The notes under the pieces were generated by a model. That model was not told the origin of the DNA. It did no database searches and worked only from the letters and a program-made list of their open reading frames with translations. The position numbers were made by a program, and so were the translations under genes. A DNA stretch of 64,000 nt from Agriotes lineatus (Eukaryota; Arthropoda; Insecta; Coleoptera; Elateridae). The stretch lies in the NCBI GenBank assembly GCA_940337035.1, contig CALNHX010007705.1:1-64000 (forward strand), written 5' to 3'. Positions 43,452-54,724 of this stretch are shown one piece after another; the stretch's first letter is position 1; each line of letters starts with the position of its first letter.

Positions 43452-45267
43452 TACGGGAGACTTTTAGAAATATAGAAATCTAGTGCACCGAGACAGCGCC
43501 TACGTTGGTACCAAGGTGTTTCAAATGCGGAGGTTATGCACAGGAATGTCGGAAAAGTGTAGCTAGTACACTGAGACGGCACCACCTTGACATTACGGGT
43601 TGTCTTAAGTATTTTCGAATCGATGGTTTCGCACTAGGATATCGGGAAAATATAGCTCGTGCACCGTAACGGCGCCACCTTGTTCTTCAGGAAAGGTTAA
43701 GACGGTGATTAGGTACGCCACTGAGCCAGTGTCGGTGCGTATTCAGGATAGATTCCTCTGGTCCTAAAGAAGGTTTTGACAGGCGAGGTGGTGTTTGCAA
43801 GTTACCAGGCTGGAGCTTGATTTTTCTGCGCGGATCGAGCGAGGATTTAAAACTTCGCTGGCGGACGTTCTAAAGTCTTCTCTGGTTGGAACTTGCGGAG
43901 CTCTGAGGCCCGCCTGGAGCTGAAGCTTTATCAATCGGAGAAAGTGTGATTCAGATTCCTTTTTCCTGGTCTGATTTTCTTGCTTTTATATGGTTTTGAA
44001 CCTCCCTCACAGAAACTTGCTTGGAGAAGCGCAATAGGAGGAATCGCGACTGCGTCCTAAACGTGAGTTGCCTGGCGCCGCGCATCGCATGATCCCCACT
44101 TGAATCATGTACAGTGTTGTCGAGAATCGGTTTCCACTAGAAGGTCAAATAAAATCTACCAGAATTCCATTAATAATGATAATACATTTTTTGCCAGACT
44201 AATCTTTTATTTACAGCTTCACAACAGCACAGATAAACAAAGGTAAAAAAAACCTTACATTTAAAATATTTATTTCCTATTCTTATTAAAAATAGGAAAC
44301 ATAAACATTACAACACAAACATACACTTCTACAGTTGCTGTTAAAGATGTAGATTCCCAATGATGCTGCTTTAATTAACTTTTTAACACAAACATTGGAT
44401 TTTTTATTCGTTAAAGGCCTCATCAACAAAATGCAAAGCGCAAGTGACGTAAGATTCGCGACAGAACACTTTTATAAGCTATTTTTACATGTTTTTTTCC
44501 CTAATTAGGATCAGATAATTTAAAAATCCTCCATTATGTATTTGAACCAGATTTTTTTTCCCGCAAAATGCTATTATACTTACTTGAATGATAGCCAGCT
44601 TTATCAATTTCCTCTACGCGCTAGCGAGTATGAATGAAGCTGGTCATGCTTCAATTGTGTTGACATTGCTTTTGACTACTAGAGGGCAGCCCAAAAATCG
44701 TGATTATCAGATATGTTTACTGTAATAAAATTAAGCAGAGTGCTATATGTATTATACGCACCACCAACTTAAAGTGAAGAGCGTTTATAAAATTGAAGAA
44801 AAATACCAGGAATTCACTAAAAAATTAAATGATAGAGACCACAATATATGTACTACTGTTGGATCAGAACTAAGAAAAAGGGCTATTTTATCATGCAATT
44901 TAATTTTATTGGTAATATTCCTTGAGTTTATGGTATTTGGTGCTTTTTGCCCCGGTGCAGAGCGCAAAGATCAAGTATCAGAAGAAATAAAAACTGAACG
45001 TTTGGTAATTCTGGTAGCTGATTTGGAACTACTATAGGAGGGAAAATTTCTTGTGGAACTTGTTCAGATTCTTCAATTAATTTATTAATGTGTAATCTAC
45101 CAGATTTTCTACTATCTACCATATTGAAAGTTAGTACATTAAATATGTGTTTCATTCTACCAAGTTGGTAAGGTGGCAACACTGTTCATGTAACGCACAA
45201 AGTACAAAGTGCTAATGGGCAACATGATCCACACACAGATACTCAGAGTGACCTAATTCCAATGTAC
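43452..45267. other. Intergenic region with two degenerate repeats, no gene recognised
   Basis: 43518-43690 holds two imperfect copies of a unit of about 110 bp. Each ends in a block like AGTGCACCGAGACGGCGCCACCTT, and an earlier partial copy lies at 43483. Frames at 44747-45037 (plus) and 44928-45182 (minus) overlap each other and resemble nothing I know. Confidence 0.4.
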
Positions 45268-46069
45268 AGGGTGCCCAGATAAGAATGCAAAGTGCTGTAT
45301 CTCGGAAACTATTCGTCGTAGAGACTTTTGGTAAAAATTTTTATGACTAAAGTGGCCAAAAGAGGACCGTGAAAAATATTTTCAGATTTCCAAAATGGTC
45401 ACCAGGGGGCGTAACCGCCATCTTAAACCTTTAAAGTGATTTTTCACTGAAATCCACCTAGTAAATGTTACCAAAAGATATATGCTTATTAAAGCTAAGC
45501 TTTATTCGAGTAATTTTTGTTTAACACTTTTGACTTATCTATTAAAATAAAGTGGTGGGGGGTAATTCAATGGTTTTTTTTAAATAAACAGCTGTAACTC
45601 CTAAACCACTGAACGGATTTTAACAAGCTTAGTCTCGTTGGAAAAAGCATTTATTGTTCCATAAAACCCTTCTTACCTGTGATATGTCTAATTCTTAGTG
45701 ATGCCGCTAGAGCGCGTTTTTTTGATATAACAGAAAATTGCAAAATTCTCTAAAAAATTAGATGCAATAATATGACTTCTTTTTTATAAAAATGTAGTGA
45801 AATGATACCTAAATAGGCTAGTAAAAACCGTATCTCGATATCTTATTCGTAGCCTGAAATATCGAAGAAAGAAAATTTAGTTATCATATAATTTTAAAAA
45901 GACGTTATTACACCGATATTTATTGTTATTTATTTGTCTTTTTTCAAGATTCAATGATAACATTTTATAATTTAATAATTTTTAAATAATAAAAGTATTC
46001 TTAGTTCAAATAATTAAAAAAAAACGTGTAGGGGCATAATAAGAAAAAAGGGCCGATTTTGAAATAAAA
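45268..46069 (-). other. Probable 3' non-coding end of the DDE transposon
   Basis: It begins TACAGGGTGCCCAGATAAG, a typical outer end for insect DNA transposons, and runs without ORFs to the transposase C-terminus. I could not find the opposite terminal repeat beyond 47319, so the element's limits are unproven. Confidence 0.45.
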
Positions 46070-47319
46070 CTAATGCCTCCTTAAATGCTCGAACTGTCTT
46101 CCATCACACTCAATGCATTGTTGGAGCCGCTCATGCGTGGACATTACAGCAGCTTCAATTTCTGCTCTTGAAAGGCTACGAATGGCCTCCTGTCCAAACA
46201 GGTGAGGTCTGGGGATCGGGGTGGCCAAGGAAATAGACTTCCTCGCCCAATCCACTTCTGGTGATATGTTAGATCTAAATGTTCTCGCACATTTCTTGAG
46301 AAATGTGCTGGGCAACCGTCTAGTTGCAAAAACATATTTTGCCGTAATTGCAAGGGCACATCTTCTAATAAAATAAGCAATTGGTTTACCAGAAAATCAA
46401 GGAAAACGGTACCATTTAGTGGTTGATCAAAGAAATAGGGACCTATAAGGCTAGATCCACACTATCGGGCTGCTCTCGGTTCGATCCCGCTCCGCTCAAT
46501 TTTTTATACATTGTTAGCAATGGGCGCGACCTGAGCTTGAGCGTTACCTATAGTGTGAATGTGCCCATTGCTAACAATGTATAAATATTTTAGCGGAGCG
46601 AGATCGAACCGAGAGCAGCCCGGTAGTGTGGATCGAGCCTAATAGTTCCGCCTAGGATGCCACACCACACATTGAGACTCCAATGGCCTTGATGTTGGAC
46701 CTCGCGCAACCAGTGAGGATTGTTGTCAGACCAATAATGCATATTATGCAAATTAATGTTTCCATCACTTCTAAAAGTGGCCTCATCCGTCCAAAGAATT
46801 TCGGATAAAAATTCTCTATTTTCCCTAATCATGCCCAACATCCAATGACAATAATCTATCTGTCGGTCAAAGTCTTCGTGATTTAAGGCTTGATGTAAAA
46901 CCATATGATATGGGTGCAGTTTAAAAATTTGAAATAACAAACACATTGTGAAACATGTAAGGTAGTATTTTTAGTGACATAAAAACTTACCTGTGATCCT
47001 TTAAAATGTTTAGAATAGTAGTACGTGATATACCCAACGCGCGAGACATTGCTCTCGTACTAACGTGGGGATTCAATTCCACGTCTGCTAAGACATTAAC
47101 AATATTGTCTTCCGTTATTCTAGCAGAGTGTCTTCGCAACTGAGGTCGAAAGCTGCCAGTATTACGCAAATTTTGCACTAAACGCGGAAAAATTCTCGCA
47201 TCGCGTAAACGCCGATTTGGATATGGAGCTCTGTATACTCTTTGAGCCAATGCCGCATTTTGAAGACATTCAAAATATACCGCAATCATATCGACAGCTT
47301 CATCATTTGTAAAAGGCAT
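46070..47319 (-). pseudogene. DUF4817-HTH/DDE transposase pseudogene, interrupted by a MITE
   Basis: Read from 47319 down, the first piece carries the HTH part: AVYFECLQNAALAQRVYRAP then YPNRRLRDARIFPRLVQNL, then a second HTH ending in SRALGISRTTILNILKDHR. The DDE core follows in broken frames: ILWTDEATFRSDG (first Asp), NVWCGILGG, then a 191-bp MITE, then FLQLDGCPAHFS (second Asp) and WPPRSPDLTCLD (near the third acidic residue). The order matches the Tc1/mariner-related transposases with DUF4817 found in many insects. Frameshifts lie near 46980 and within the C-terminal part. It is non-functional. Confidence 0.85.
46449..46639. mobile_element. PIF/Harbinger-type fold-back MITE (191 bp) with TAA target duplication
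   Basis: Almost entirely palindromic. GGCTAGATCCACACTATCGG at the left mirrors CCGGTAGTGTGGATCGAGCC at the right, and the inner TATACATTGTTAGCAATGGG is mirrored too. TAA occurs at 46446-46448 and 46640-46642. A 3-bp TWA duplication is the hallmark of PIF/Harbinger. Removing the element and one TAA restores continuous transposase sequence across the site. Confidence 0.88.
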
Positions 47320-47656
47320 TTTAATAGTTTCAAGGCCTTACTTGTGTGTGCAACGAACACAAATTACACTGTCTCTATAAGTATAATTTTAATATAAGAA
47401 TATATAGATAATAGAAAGGCCTTTTGCGTTCTTAGTATCATAATGAGAAAGACGATGCATTTTACAAAACAGTGTTAGATGCAGGTAAACCAGAAATAAG
47501 GCAAAGGGAGGGTGAATATTTTTTTAAATTTTATGTATTTATTTCATTTTAAACGGACCTAAGTCCTTATACAACAAATTATAACAAAAATAAAGCAAAA
47601 TCAAATACCGAGTGGAAACATGAGCATTGCTCGCTCAATGAAACTCAAAAACATTT

Positions 47657-49977
47657 TTACTCACGCATTGGCGTAACTAGCGAAGGGGCCAGGGGGGCCA
47701 GGCCCTCCCCAGAGTGCCGTCTGGCCCACCCCAGAAAAATAGAAGTTAAATAAATTTAAAAATCTGCTTTTTTTATTAACCCGTTTAAACTAAGGGGTTG
47801 GTTATCGACTCTCACACATTCTTACATTTTCTGGTTTTATTGCCTTTTTTGGCTTAAAAACATTATAGTATAAATACCATATGTTGGACGGATGACTCTA
47901 CTGAATAATAATATACAAGAGAAAACGTTATTAGTTAGCTAATAGTTACTTTGAAAACACTGCTTTCGTCTGAATATTTTTTTTAGTTAAATTTACACCA
48001 TTTTTGTTAGTTTCTCGTAAGTTTAAACAAATAAAGGATCAATTTATGTGCACAGAAAACTAAAATTGCAATTATTTCATATGCGGGTAAGTAAATGAGT
48101 TGAAAACTTGAGTGCATCGGTAACTACTCGCTGGGCACATACAGCTAGCTGCGTATTATAGGATCGTCCAGTTCAGACTTAAGGTGACTTGCTATTTAGA
48201 TGTTTGCCTTGCCGAAAGAGTTGAGTTTATAGCTTTAAAGAGTACGATTCAGAATTTTATATTGAATAGTGTTTTATGTACCGCAAAGAACATTTTGTGG
48301 TGCTTGAATTTCCACAGTTGCTAGCCCAAGATAGAATGAAAAGATATCACAATAACAATTAAAAGGATACTGATGTTTTCCAGAAAGTATTTGCTTCGAG
48401 GATACGGAGAAAAAAATCAAAATTGTGGCTCAAAAACGTGCAAATGGAAACCAAGTGATGTTTCTCCTGGAATAATATTTTTTATCGTCAACCTCATTGA
48501 GTTGCTAGAAGTAATCTATACATTTTTAAGTTGTTTATGAACCGAAAAATAATTTATTGATATGCTCCTTGGACACGTAGCATTACGAGAGTAGGTAGCA
48601 CCCATAATTTCTGCAAACCAATAGATCAAGTGTACCATCGAAATGTAACTTGCCATAAACAAATGTTTGTTGTTTTCTAGTTTAACAGTTCAAATTTAGT
48701 TACTATACAGTTAGTTTTGAAATAAGTGTTGTGCATCAAAAATTACCATAAGGGGAGAAAATTTTAGAGCCATGATTTACTATGACTTTAAAAGTTCCCT
48801 TTCTCTGAAAGAAATGACTTCGTGCTGATTTTGGTGGCCAGGCGCATATTTCTGGTTTAATGAATTTAAATTTGAACGAGTTTCAGTCAGCGACGATTTT
48901 TGCGAAAACAAATTTCAGCAGTTACTGATACGAACGTAGACGCTGTGCGAAGAATGCTTCAGTAGAACAATCGAGTCACTTACAGAATTATTAAAAGCAT
49001 CTTGGACATTGGCATGACTGCAATACACAAGATTTTACATACTCATTTGGGTGTAAGAAAAATCTGTCTTGGGTGGATACCACACAGTTTAACAGACACA
49101 CAGAAACACAACAACAGCATGTGGAACAGTATAAGAAATATGATGAAGGTAGATCTAAAACAGTTTATATAATAACTGGTGACGAAAGCTGGATATATGC
49201 ATTTGAACCCGATTCTAAGCGGCAGTCAGCACAATGGATGTTTTCAACAAATCCTAATCCAGTTAAAGTGAAGCGATCTTGAAGAGTTCGTAAGAAAAGA
49301 ATTGCTTGTTTCTTTTCAAAATCAGGACCTATCACAACTGTCGTGCTTAAAAATAAACGTAGGGTTACTGCAGGATGGTACACAACTATATGCCTGCCAG
49401 ACGTTATTAAAAAATCTAGGCTTATGGCGCCCAAGGGGTGAGATCGTTCTGCACCATGAAAATGCTTCTAGTCATACCGCACATCAAATAAAATAATTTT
49501 TAGAGACCTTCTAGTTAAAATTGCTAACTTATCTTTCATTCAGTTCCGATCTAGCACCTTCCGATTACTTTCTAGTTCCTCCATTAAACGATAAAATGCT
49601 TGGTGTGCGATTTGTAACTCCCGAAGATGCTGTAGAAAGCTTCAAAAACCTTGTTTCTCAAGTGACTCAAAAATTGTGGAATTTATGTTTTGAAAATTGG
49701 TTTTACCGAATGCGTAAATGTTGAGTTTAAGGGGGAATACTTTGAGAAAATAATAAAAACAAATTTTGGTTACTGAACTTTGTTTTATTAGACTGCAGAA
49801 ATTTACGGGACTGCCCTCGTATAACGGCATCGAAGAATAAGCAAATAAATTTATGCGAAAAGGTTATGCATGTACATAAATTCTTGTCTTTATAGGTATA
49901 CATAGGTATTGACGATGGTTGGTTGGGGGGCCTGGCCCTCCCCAGCCAAAAATCCTAGTTACGTCAAGGTTACTCAC
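47657..49977. mobile_element. Non-autonomous hAT-like element with 8-bp target duplication, hosting a mariner
   Basis: TTACTCAC occurs at 47657-47664 and 49970-49977. The element between has ends that are inverted copies: TTGGCGTAACTAG at the left and CTAGTTACGTCAA at the right. Inside each end is a GGGCCAGG...CCCTCCCC stretch. An 8-bp duplication and a GGCGTAACTAG-type end fit hAT. Without the mariner it would be about 1.07 kb and has no ORF of its own. Confidence 0.8.
48586..49819 (+). mobile_element. Mariner element, decayed (1,234 bp)
   Basis: TA flanks both sides (48584-48585, 49820-49821). Terminal repeats start CGAG(A/G)G, and both contain an AATTTCTGC motif. The transposase is broken by a stop at 49280 and by frameshifts, but mariner landmarks are visible: LGWIPHSLT (WVPHEL-like) near 49070, TGDESWIYAFEPDS (first catalytic Asp) near 49180, an HHENASSHT block near 49453 where the usual catalytic Asp is Glu, and FSSDLAPSDYFL (the YSPDLAPSDY motif with the third Asp) near 49535. 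Confidence 0.88.
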
Positions 49978-50504
49978 TATGTCACAAAAGTTATTTGTTA
50001 TTTGTTATTGTATGGTAAAATCAAAATTTATTTTCATCTGGAATGGCTATGGAATAGTTCCTAATTCATGAATGCAAGTATAAGTCACTTAAAGATCAAA
50101 TGTCAAGTTTGACATTTAAGTACGAGGCTTGTTCAACTAAAACCCATCCCTGATCAAAATAGCCTTGGAAATAGGTGCAATAAACTAGCGGACGTTTTGT
50201 AAAGTTAATAGTGTTTGTAAACAAACATTGACAAGTTGGTGGCGATTCTGATTTAAGAAATTTGACATTAAAATGGCGTTTCTTGTCGAAAATTCGTCCA
50301 GGTTTGATTAACTTACGGTCATACAACTTTTGTGCCCTGAGGATGTACAGCCATTACAAATTCGTACACGAATGCAAACATTGTATGGAAACGCAAGTAC
50401 TGCGTATCCATATCCAACCACAAACAACCTTCTGAAATTTTACTTTCGGTACATGTTGATCTCTGGAATAGCATTAGTCACTGGTGTCTATAAGTACAAG
50501 TTAA
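49978..50504. other. Intergenic, with a fragment shared with 62845-62965
   Basis: About 60 bases at 50065-50122 (ATGAATGCAAGTATAAGTCA, then CAAATGTCAAGTTTGACATT) recur in the palindrome at 62855-62920. No gene seen. Confidence 0.5.
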
Positions 50505-50511
50505 TAGTATA

Positions 50512-50632
50512 TTATTATATGAGCGATTATGACAGCCATTATTCACGAAGATGACATTTGCGCCACAAGCCGAAGGCGCGTGGCGCAAGTCATCTGAGTG
50601 AATAATGGCCATAATCGCGAATATAATACGAT
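50512..50632. repeat. Small fold-back MITE
   Basis: GCGATTATGACAGCCATTAT pairs with ATAATGGCCATAATCGC, and GATGACATTTGCGCCAC with GTGGCGCAAGTCATC, leaving a loop of about 14 bases. Confidence 0.75.
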
Positions 50633-50898
50633 ATTTTATCTACTCCTATGCAATAGGAGCCTTGTGTTCATATTTCAGAATTATGACATTTGTGACAGCT
50701 GTTAACTTCAAAAGTCATTTAATAATATGAATGAATTTTGTGATTGGCTACAACCTATTGAATAATGAAAATAGAATTTTCTGATTGGTTGCAACTTGCA
50801 AACTATTGAATAATGAAAATAGAATTTTATGATTGGCTGCAAACCGTGAATTATGAATCATAATTCATGGCCATTGTGCAGTAGGAGTAGATAAAATT
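50633..50898. repeat. MITE-like segment with inverted ends and internal direct repeats
   Basis: TTTTATCTACTCCTATGCAA at the left mirrors TTGTGCAGTAGGAGTAGATAAAA at the right. Inside are three direct copies of a unit near 45-55 bases (AATGAAAATAGAATTTT-x-TGATTGG-x-TGCAA). Confidence 0.7.
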
Positions 50899-50948
50899 GT
50901 CTTAATTTGAGGTTTAATGAAAGCTATGTGCCTTCATATATTTAGGTA

Positions 50949-51184
50949 CAGTCGTGTGCAAATAAATCTGGGACAGTGTTTTTTTCACATGCAGGTTGGG
51001 TTACGAATTGAAGAATGTCTCCATGGATTTTCTCTTATCAGAAAGAGTTACAAATAATTTCATTACATGTTAAAGTTTAATGTAGCTCTTTTAGATAGCA
51101 TGAAATCCATGGAGATATTCTTCAATTCTTAACTGAACCTACATATGAAAAAAGCCTTGTCCCAGATTTATTTGAACACGACTG
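50949..51184. mobile_element. TA-flanked palindromic MITE, copy 1 (236 bp)
   Basis: Ends are CAGTCGTGTGCAAATAAATC and its inverse, with a GGGACA(G)TG-type continuation, flanked by TA. Inner arms CTCCATGGATTT and AAATCCATGGAG pair. The second copy of the same family is at 55424-55657. TA target and end type suggest a Tc1/mariner-derived MITE. Confidence 0.87.
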
Positions 51185-52150
51185 TACATAAAAAGCGACT
51201 TTTTTTTATTGCGCCATTAGGAACCTGAGTAAACTATATCGGATAGAGTAGTTAAAATTGAAAACAAGGGTAGTTTTATGAGCATTATTCCAGGCTATTG
51301 TTGCTTTCATAGAAAAAATAATAGAAGGGTCACAATAAAGCTGTCAAGAAAGAATCCTATACAAACCTTTAAGTTTGTTTCGAAGTTCCAGTTTTTCATT
51401 AAATTTGCTTATTCCTCTGTTGAGTTACCACAACGGTGGCAATTCTGCATTTAAATATTTTTGTAATATTTTGCTCAGTGGGTAACATATTAAATATAAT
51501 AGCATATGGAAGTTTCTTTAAAGTGTAAGGTACATAATTATTGAAAATTACCTGTGGAATATTAGTAAAAAATAATATTATACATAAATAACATTGGGAC
51601 CCAGTGGGAGCTAAATTTGCAGCGTCTGCACTTGTAGCAGCTTCCAAATTAATAAAGAAATACGTCAGCTGCTGGTTTATGGTTTAGAATGCAGGCAAGT
51701 GAGCTAAAGAGGGCAATTCATCCAAAATGTAATATTAAATATCCTGATTGAATGAAGAAAAATTATTATCATGGCCGAATAATACATTATTTATATTCAG
51801 CAAATCATGCGATCGTTAACACCTTCGGTGATATTTTTATATTTTTGAAAGGTGTACACAGCTTAGTACATATGAAACCACTTTTACAAACTCAGATCGC
51901 AGCTAGAAAGCGCCATTACCCACCCAAACAAGGAAGCTAACCTGTCAACTTTAACTTTGAATAATACTCACAATAAAAAGCTAATTTGTTCAGACACGCT
52001 ACGAATTCTTCTGGTGGTTTCGTAGATGCGTACTCACTAAGTACACGGCTAATTGGCTCTTATTTGAAGCGCAAACACTGACTTGCACACACTAACGCAG
52101 CAAATCATATTCTCTGCCCGGCAACCAGCTGCTTTACTTAGATACAAGCC
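51185..52150. other. Intergenic, no gene recognised
   Basis: Frames of 60-80 codons occur on both strands without family resemblance or splice context that I could defend. Confidence 0.4.
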
Positions 52151-52156
52151 CTCGAG

Positions 52157-52355
52157 GGATCGGCACAATTGACCCACAAGGATGGTCTTTTCGACTAGTA
52201 GCACAAGTGACCCACAGAAATATTTGCTGAGAAGCAGAGATGCAGGATTTTTAACCTGGGACACCGCTGACCCACGGAGATGATCGCCGAGACGGCAGAG
52301 ATGCGCAATTTGGCGATGAACGTTGACTCACGAAATTGATCGTGCGGCGGGTCGA
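52157..52355. repeat. Degenerate tandem repeat, unit about 60 bp, 3-4 copies
   Basis: The blocks TGACCCACAAGGATGGTC, TGACCCACAGAAATATTTGC, TGACCCACGGAGATGATCGC and TGACTCACGAAATTGATCG follow each other at intervals of about 50-60 bases. Middle units also share GAGA-x-GCAGAGATGC. Confidence 0.75.
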
Positions 52356-52978
52356 AAATCTATAGGGGGCCACATATTTGAAAACGGTATTTCTAATAGA
52401 TTGTTGGCCGCCGACGAGAAGAAATGTTTTCCAAGTTGATTTATATACGGTATATGCTGCCACAACAAACTTTTTAAACTTACAATACGTTGGAGTCCCT
52501 CTACTTACACGTTTAGCTGCCTTGCCTGCCTGCTACATTATTCCAATCTTCATCCAAAATAACTACAATCGACAGCCTTTCCTAAGAAGGTATGAATGAT
52601 CAATTCCAATATGATTTTATTTTATCCAACGAATAAAAACAGTAGAAAATAATGGTGATAAATTGTAATCATTGAAGGAAACTGCTAAAAAATAGGTGTT
52701 TTCTAACCTCATTCGACAACCTTGTTATGCATGCCTGTGGATAGTAAGTCCCTTTGTTTACTAATTTTTGAGTTTGTAAGGCCACACGCCTCACAACTTC
52801 TGTTTTGAAAACTAGCAAAATGGTATTGTACATTTTCGTCATAGATACAAAATATGAAAAGCTGCTCATAACTCACAAAGGATTTTTCAAATTATTTCTT
52901 CCTCAAACTCATGGTAACCATGCAAGTATAGGCAACGTCTTAGCAACCATACATTGAGGCAATCCTTGATGTTACTTA
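52356..52978. other. Intergenic, no gene recognised
   Basis: No supported ORF or structural signal. Confidence 0.4.
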
Positions 52979-52980
52979 TA

Positions 52981-53545
52981 CAGGGCCCGGCAACTGATAT
53001 CACTTATTTTTAGTATGCTGTTACGGAATCAATATTTTGTTATTGACAATTCTATTGTCAGATTTGTGTGCGTTAATTTATGCAGTTTAATAGATCATGG
53101 ATAAATTTCCAATTAATCAACGCGCATGCGTGGTTAAAAGCGTTATACGAAGTCAATCAGTTGTGAACACAGTTGTTTTCGAGGTTTGGTGACATAACAT
53201 GGCCGTTTAATTCCCCGATTTGACGGCTCCTGATTTCTTTTTGTGGGGATATCTGAAGCAAAAGGTCTACGAGAGGCGTCCCCAAACAGTAAAAGACCTT
53301 AAAATGCGTATTTCAGAAGAAATAGAGAGTATCGAAACAAAATTGTGGAGAAGAGGGATGCAAAACTTTAGACAAAGATTGCAGTACTGCATCGAGGCTC
53401 TGGGAGGCCATTTAAATGAAGTAATTTTTAGGAACTAAAATTGCACATAATAAAGTTGATATTGATCTCAAATTTGTTTCAATCCATTACATTTTATCCT
53501 TAGGACACGTCTTGGAAAATAGGCGATACCAGTTGCCGGACCCTG
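52981..53545 (+). mobile_element. Internally deleted DDE transposon (565 bp)
   Basis: CAGGGCCCGGCAACTGATATC at the left mirrors GATACCAGTTGCCGGACCCTG at the right, with TA on both sides. Only the transposase C-terminus is left: PDLTAPDFFLWGYLKQKVYE (53215-53275), then ETKLWRRGMQNFRQRLQYCI and GGHLNEVIF, ending at 53438. This is the 'SPDLTP.DFFLWG' block of DUF4817/Tc1-like transposases, related to 46070-47319. A deletion derivative that keeps both ends could be mobilised in trans. Confidence 0.87.
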
Positions 53546-54330
53546 TATATTCGAATATTAAATGTCATTATGACATTTTGAAATTTTATACCATTCTTAC
53601 TACTATGCTAGTAAATAAAATATTGTTTGCACCACGGGAGATATTCATGTTCAACCTCAGGGAAAAAACATATTCATATCTCCCTTAATGCATAAATATC
53701 TATTAGCCAACTTTAAGGTGATGCAAGATAGCGAATTTACGTCACATCCATAACTACCAACATAGGCCAAATAAAGCAGTTACTTCTTCCTGAGTCTTTA
53801 TTTATTAATTTTACTCTACATTAAACACGGTTTTTATATTTACATTTTTCAAAATATTAGAACTGGCTAATTTTAGGTAAATTTTAAAATTTTATCTGCG
53901 GAAATTTAAGATTCCTCAGAAACAATAATTAAAGGTCCATAGTTCATACTACTAAAGTATACAATATCAATTTTAACAGCATCATGAAAATTAAACCTAA
54001 TTTTAACCCTTAATATAAACCATTACGCCACGCCACTGGTAAATTCCCTGCTCGCAGGTTGTTAATGACGTATGTGTATTTCTCTATTCATAACCACTCT
54101 AGTTTATGTAAATATGCACATAATATTTTGAATGATTGTATTCATCTTTTTCAATTCACGTCTTTATTTTATCTGTGTTCGTTAGCATACAAAGGTTGGT
54201 ATTACTAAAAATGAAATTAAACATTTATGTAGAAATTAAGAATCAAGAACAATGAGTACATAACAATTAATATTATATTGAATGAAACGAAACACTAACA
54301 GTTTCGACTAATTTATTAGGTTTTACAATC
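53546..54330. other. Intergenic AT-rich DNA downstream of the secreted peptide gene
   Basis: No gene seen. On the minus strand an AATAAA lies about 20 bases after the peptide gene's stop codon (54340-54347). Confidence 0.45.
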
Positions 54331-54338
54331 GGTGTTAT

Positions 54339-54347
54339 AGGTATTTA
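54339..54347 (-). terminator. Poly(A) signal of the secreted peptide gene
   Basis: AAAATAAAT on the minus strand, about 20 bases after the TAG stop, carries a canonical AATAAA. Confidence 0.6.
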
Positions 54348-54364
54348 TTTTTAAAATGTCTTGA

Positions 54365-54683
54365 CTAAACGACCTCCTTGCCCACAAGACAACATTGGAG
54401 ACCAGAGTTGCAGTACAGGATTGGGCCACCATCAATTTCGCAGGTTTCGCTGCATTCAGTCTGAGGCACTTCAAGTCCCAGTAAGATGCACATTTCAGCT
54501 ACAAATAAAAAATAGACACCACTAAAAAATAGGATTAAGTGAAGTTCTAGGTCAAGAATACCATGATATATTCTTGTACAGCATATTGTATCCGTGTGAA
54601 GAAAATAAAATAACAAATACAGGATTACCTTGAACAACAACGGCGACAGTTAGCGCAAATACAAGGACAATGAGTAGCTTCAT
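54365..54683 (-). CDS. Two-exon gene for a 62-aa secreted six-cysteine peptide
   Basis: Exon 1 (54683-54629) encodes MKLLIVLVFALTVAVVVQ, a clear signal peptide, and ends in AAG|GTAATC. A 130-bp intron (54628-54499) ends in TTTTATTTGTAG. Exon 2 (54498-54365) completes an Ala codon (phase 1) and encodes the mature part. By position the cysteines are 22, 34, 38, 48, 54 and 55, giving the pattern C-x11-C-x3-C-x9-C-x5-CC, and the peptide ends in LVGKEVV before TAG. The mature peptide of about 43 residues is acidic near the middle (SETCEIDGG). Short secreted Cys-rich peptides of this build in insects include antimicrobial, protease-inhibitor, venom-like and odour-related families. I cannot assign one. 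Single-exon reading misses the start and gives a false N-terminus. A TATA box lies upstream and a poly(A) signal follows. Confidence 0.85.
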
Positions 54684-54724
54684 GGTGCTCGGTATCAGCC
54701 TAAACCTATACTACTAGATACCGG

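Noticed and set aside
43301..43483. 60-codon ORF crossing the N run
   Set aside because: It is an artefact of translating through the assembly gap.
43505..43560. Possible zinc knuckle CFKCGGYAQEC
   Set aside because: It lies in a degenerate tandem repeat with no gag-like context, and its ligand spacing is not that of a standard CCHC knuckle.
44747..45182. Opposite-strand ORFs of 84 and 96 codons
   Set aside because: They overlap one another, match nothing I know and have no transcript signals.
54365..54640. 91-codon single-exon ORF
   Set aside because: Its first half is translation of the intron; the two-exon model with a signal peptide is better supported.
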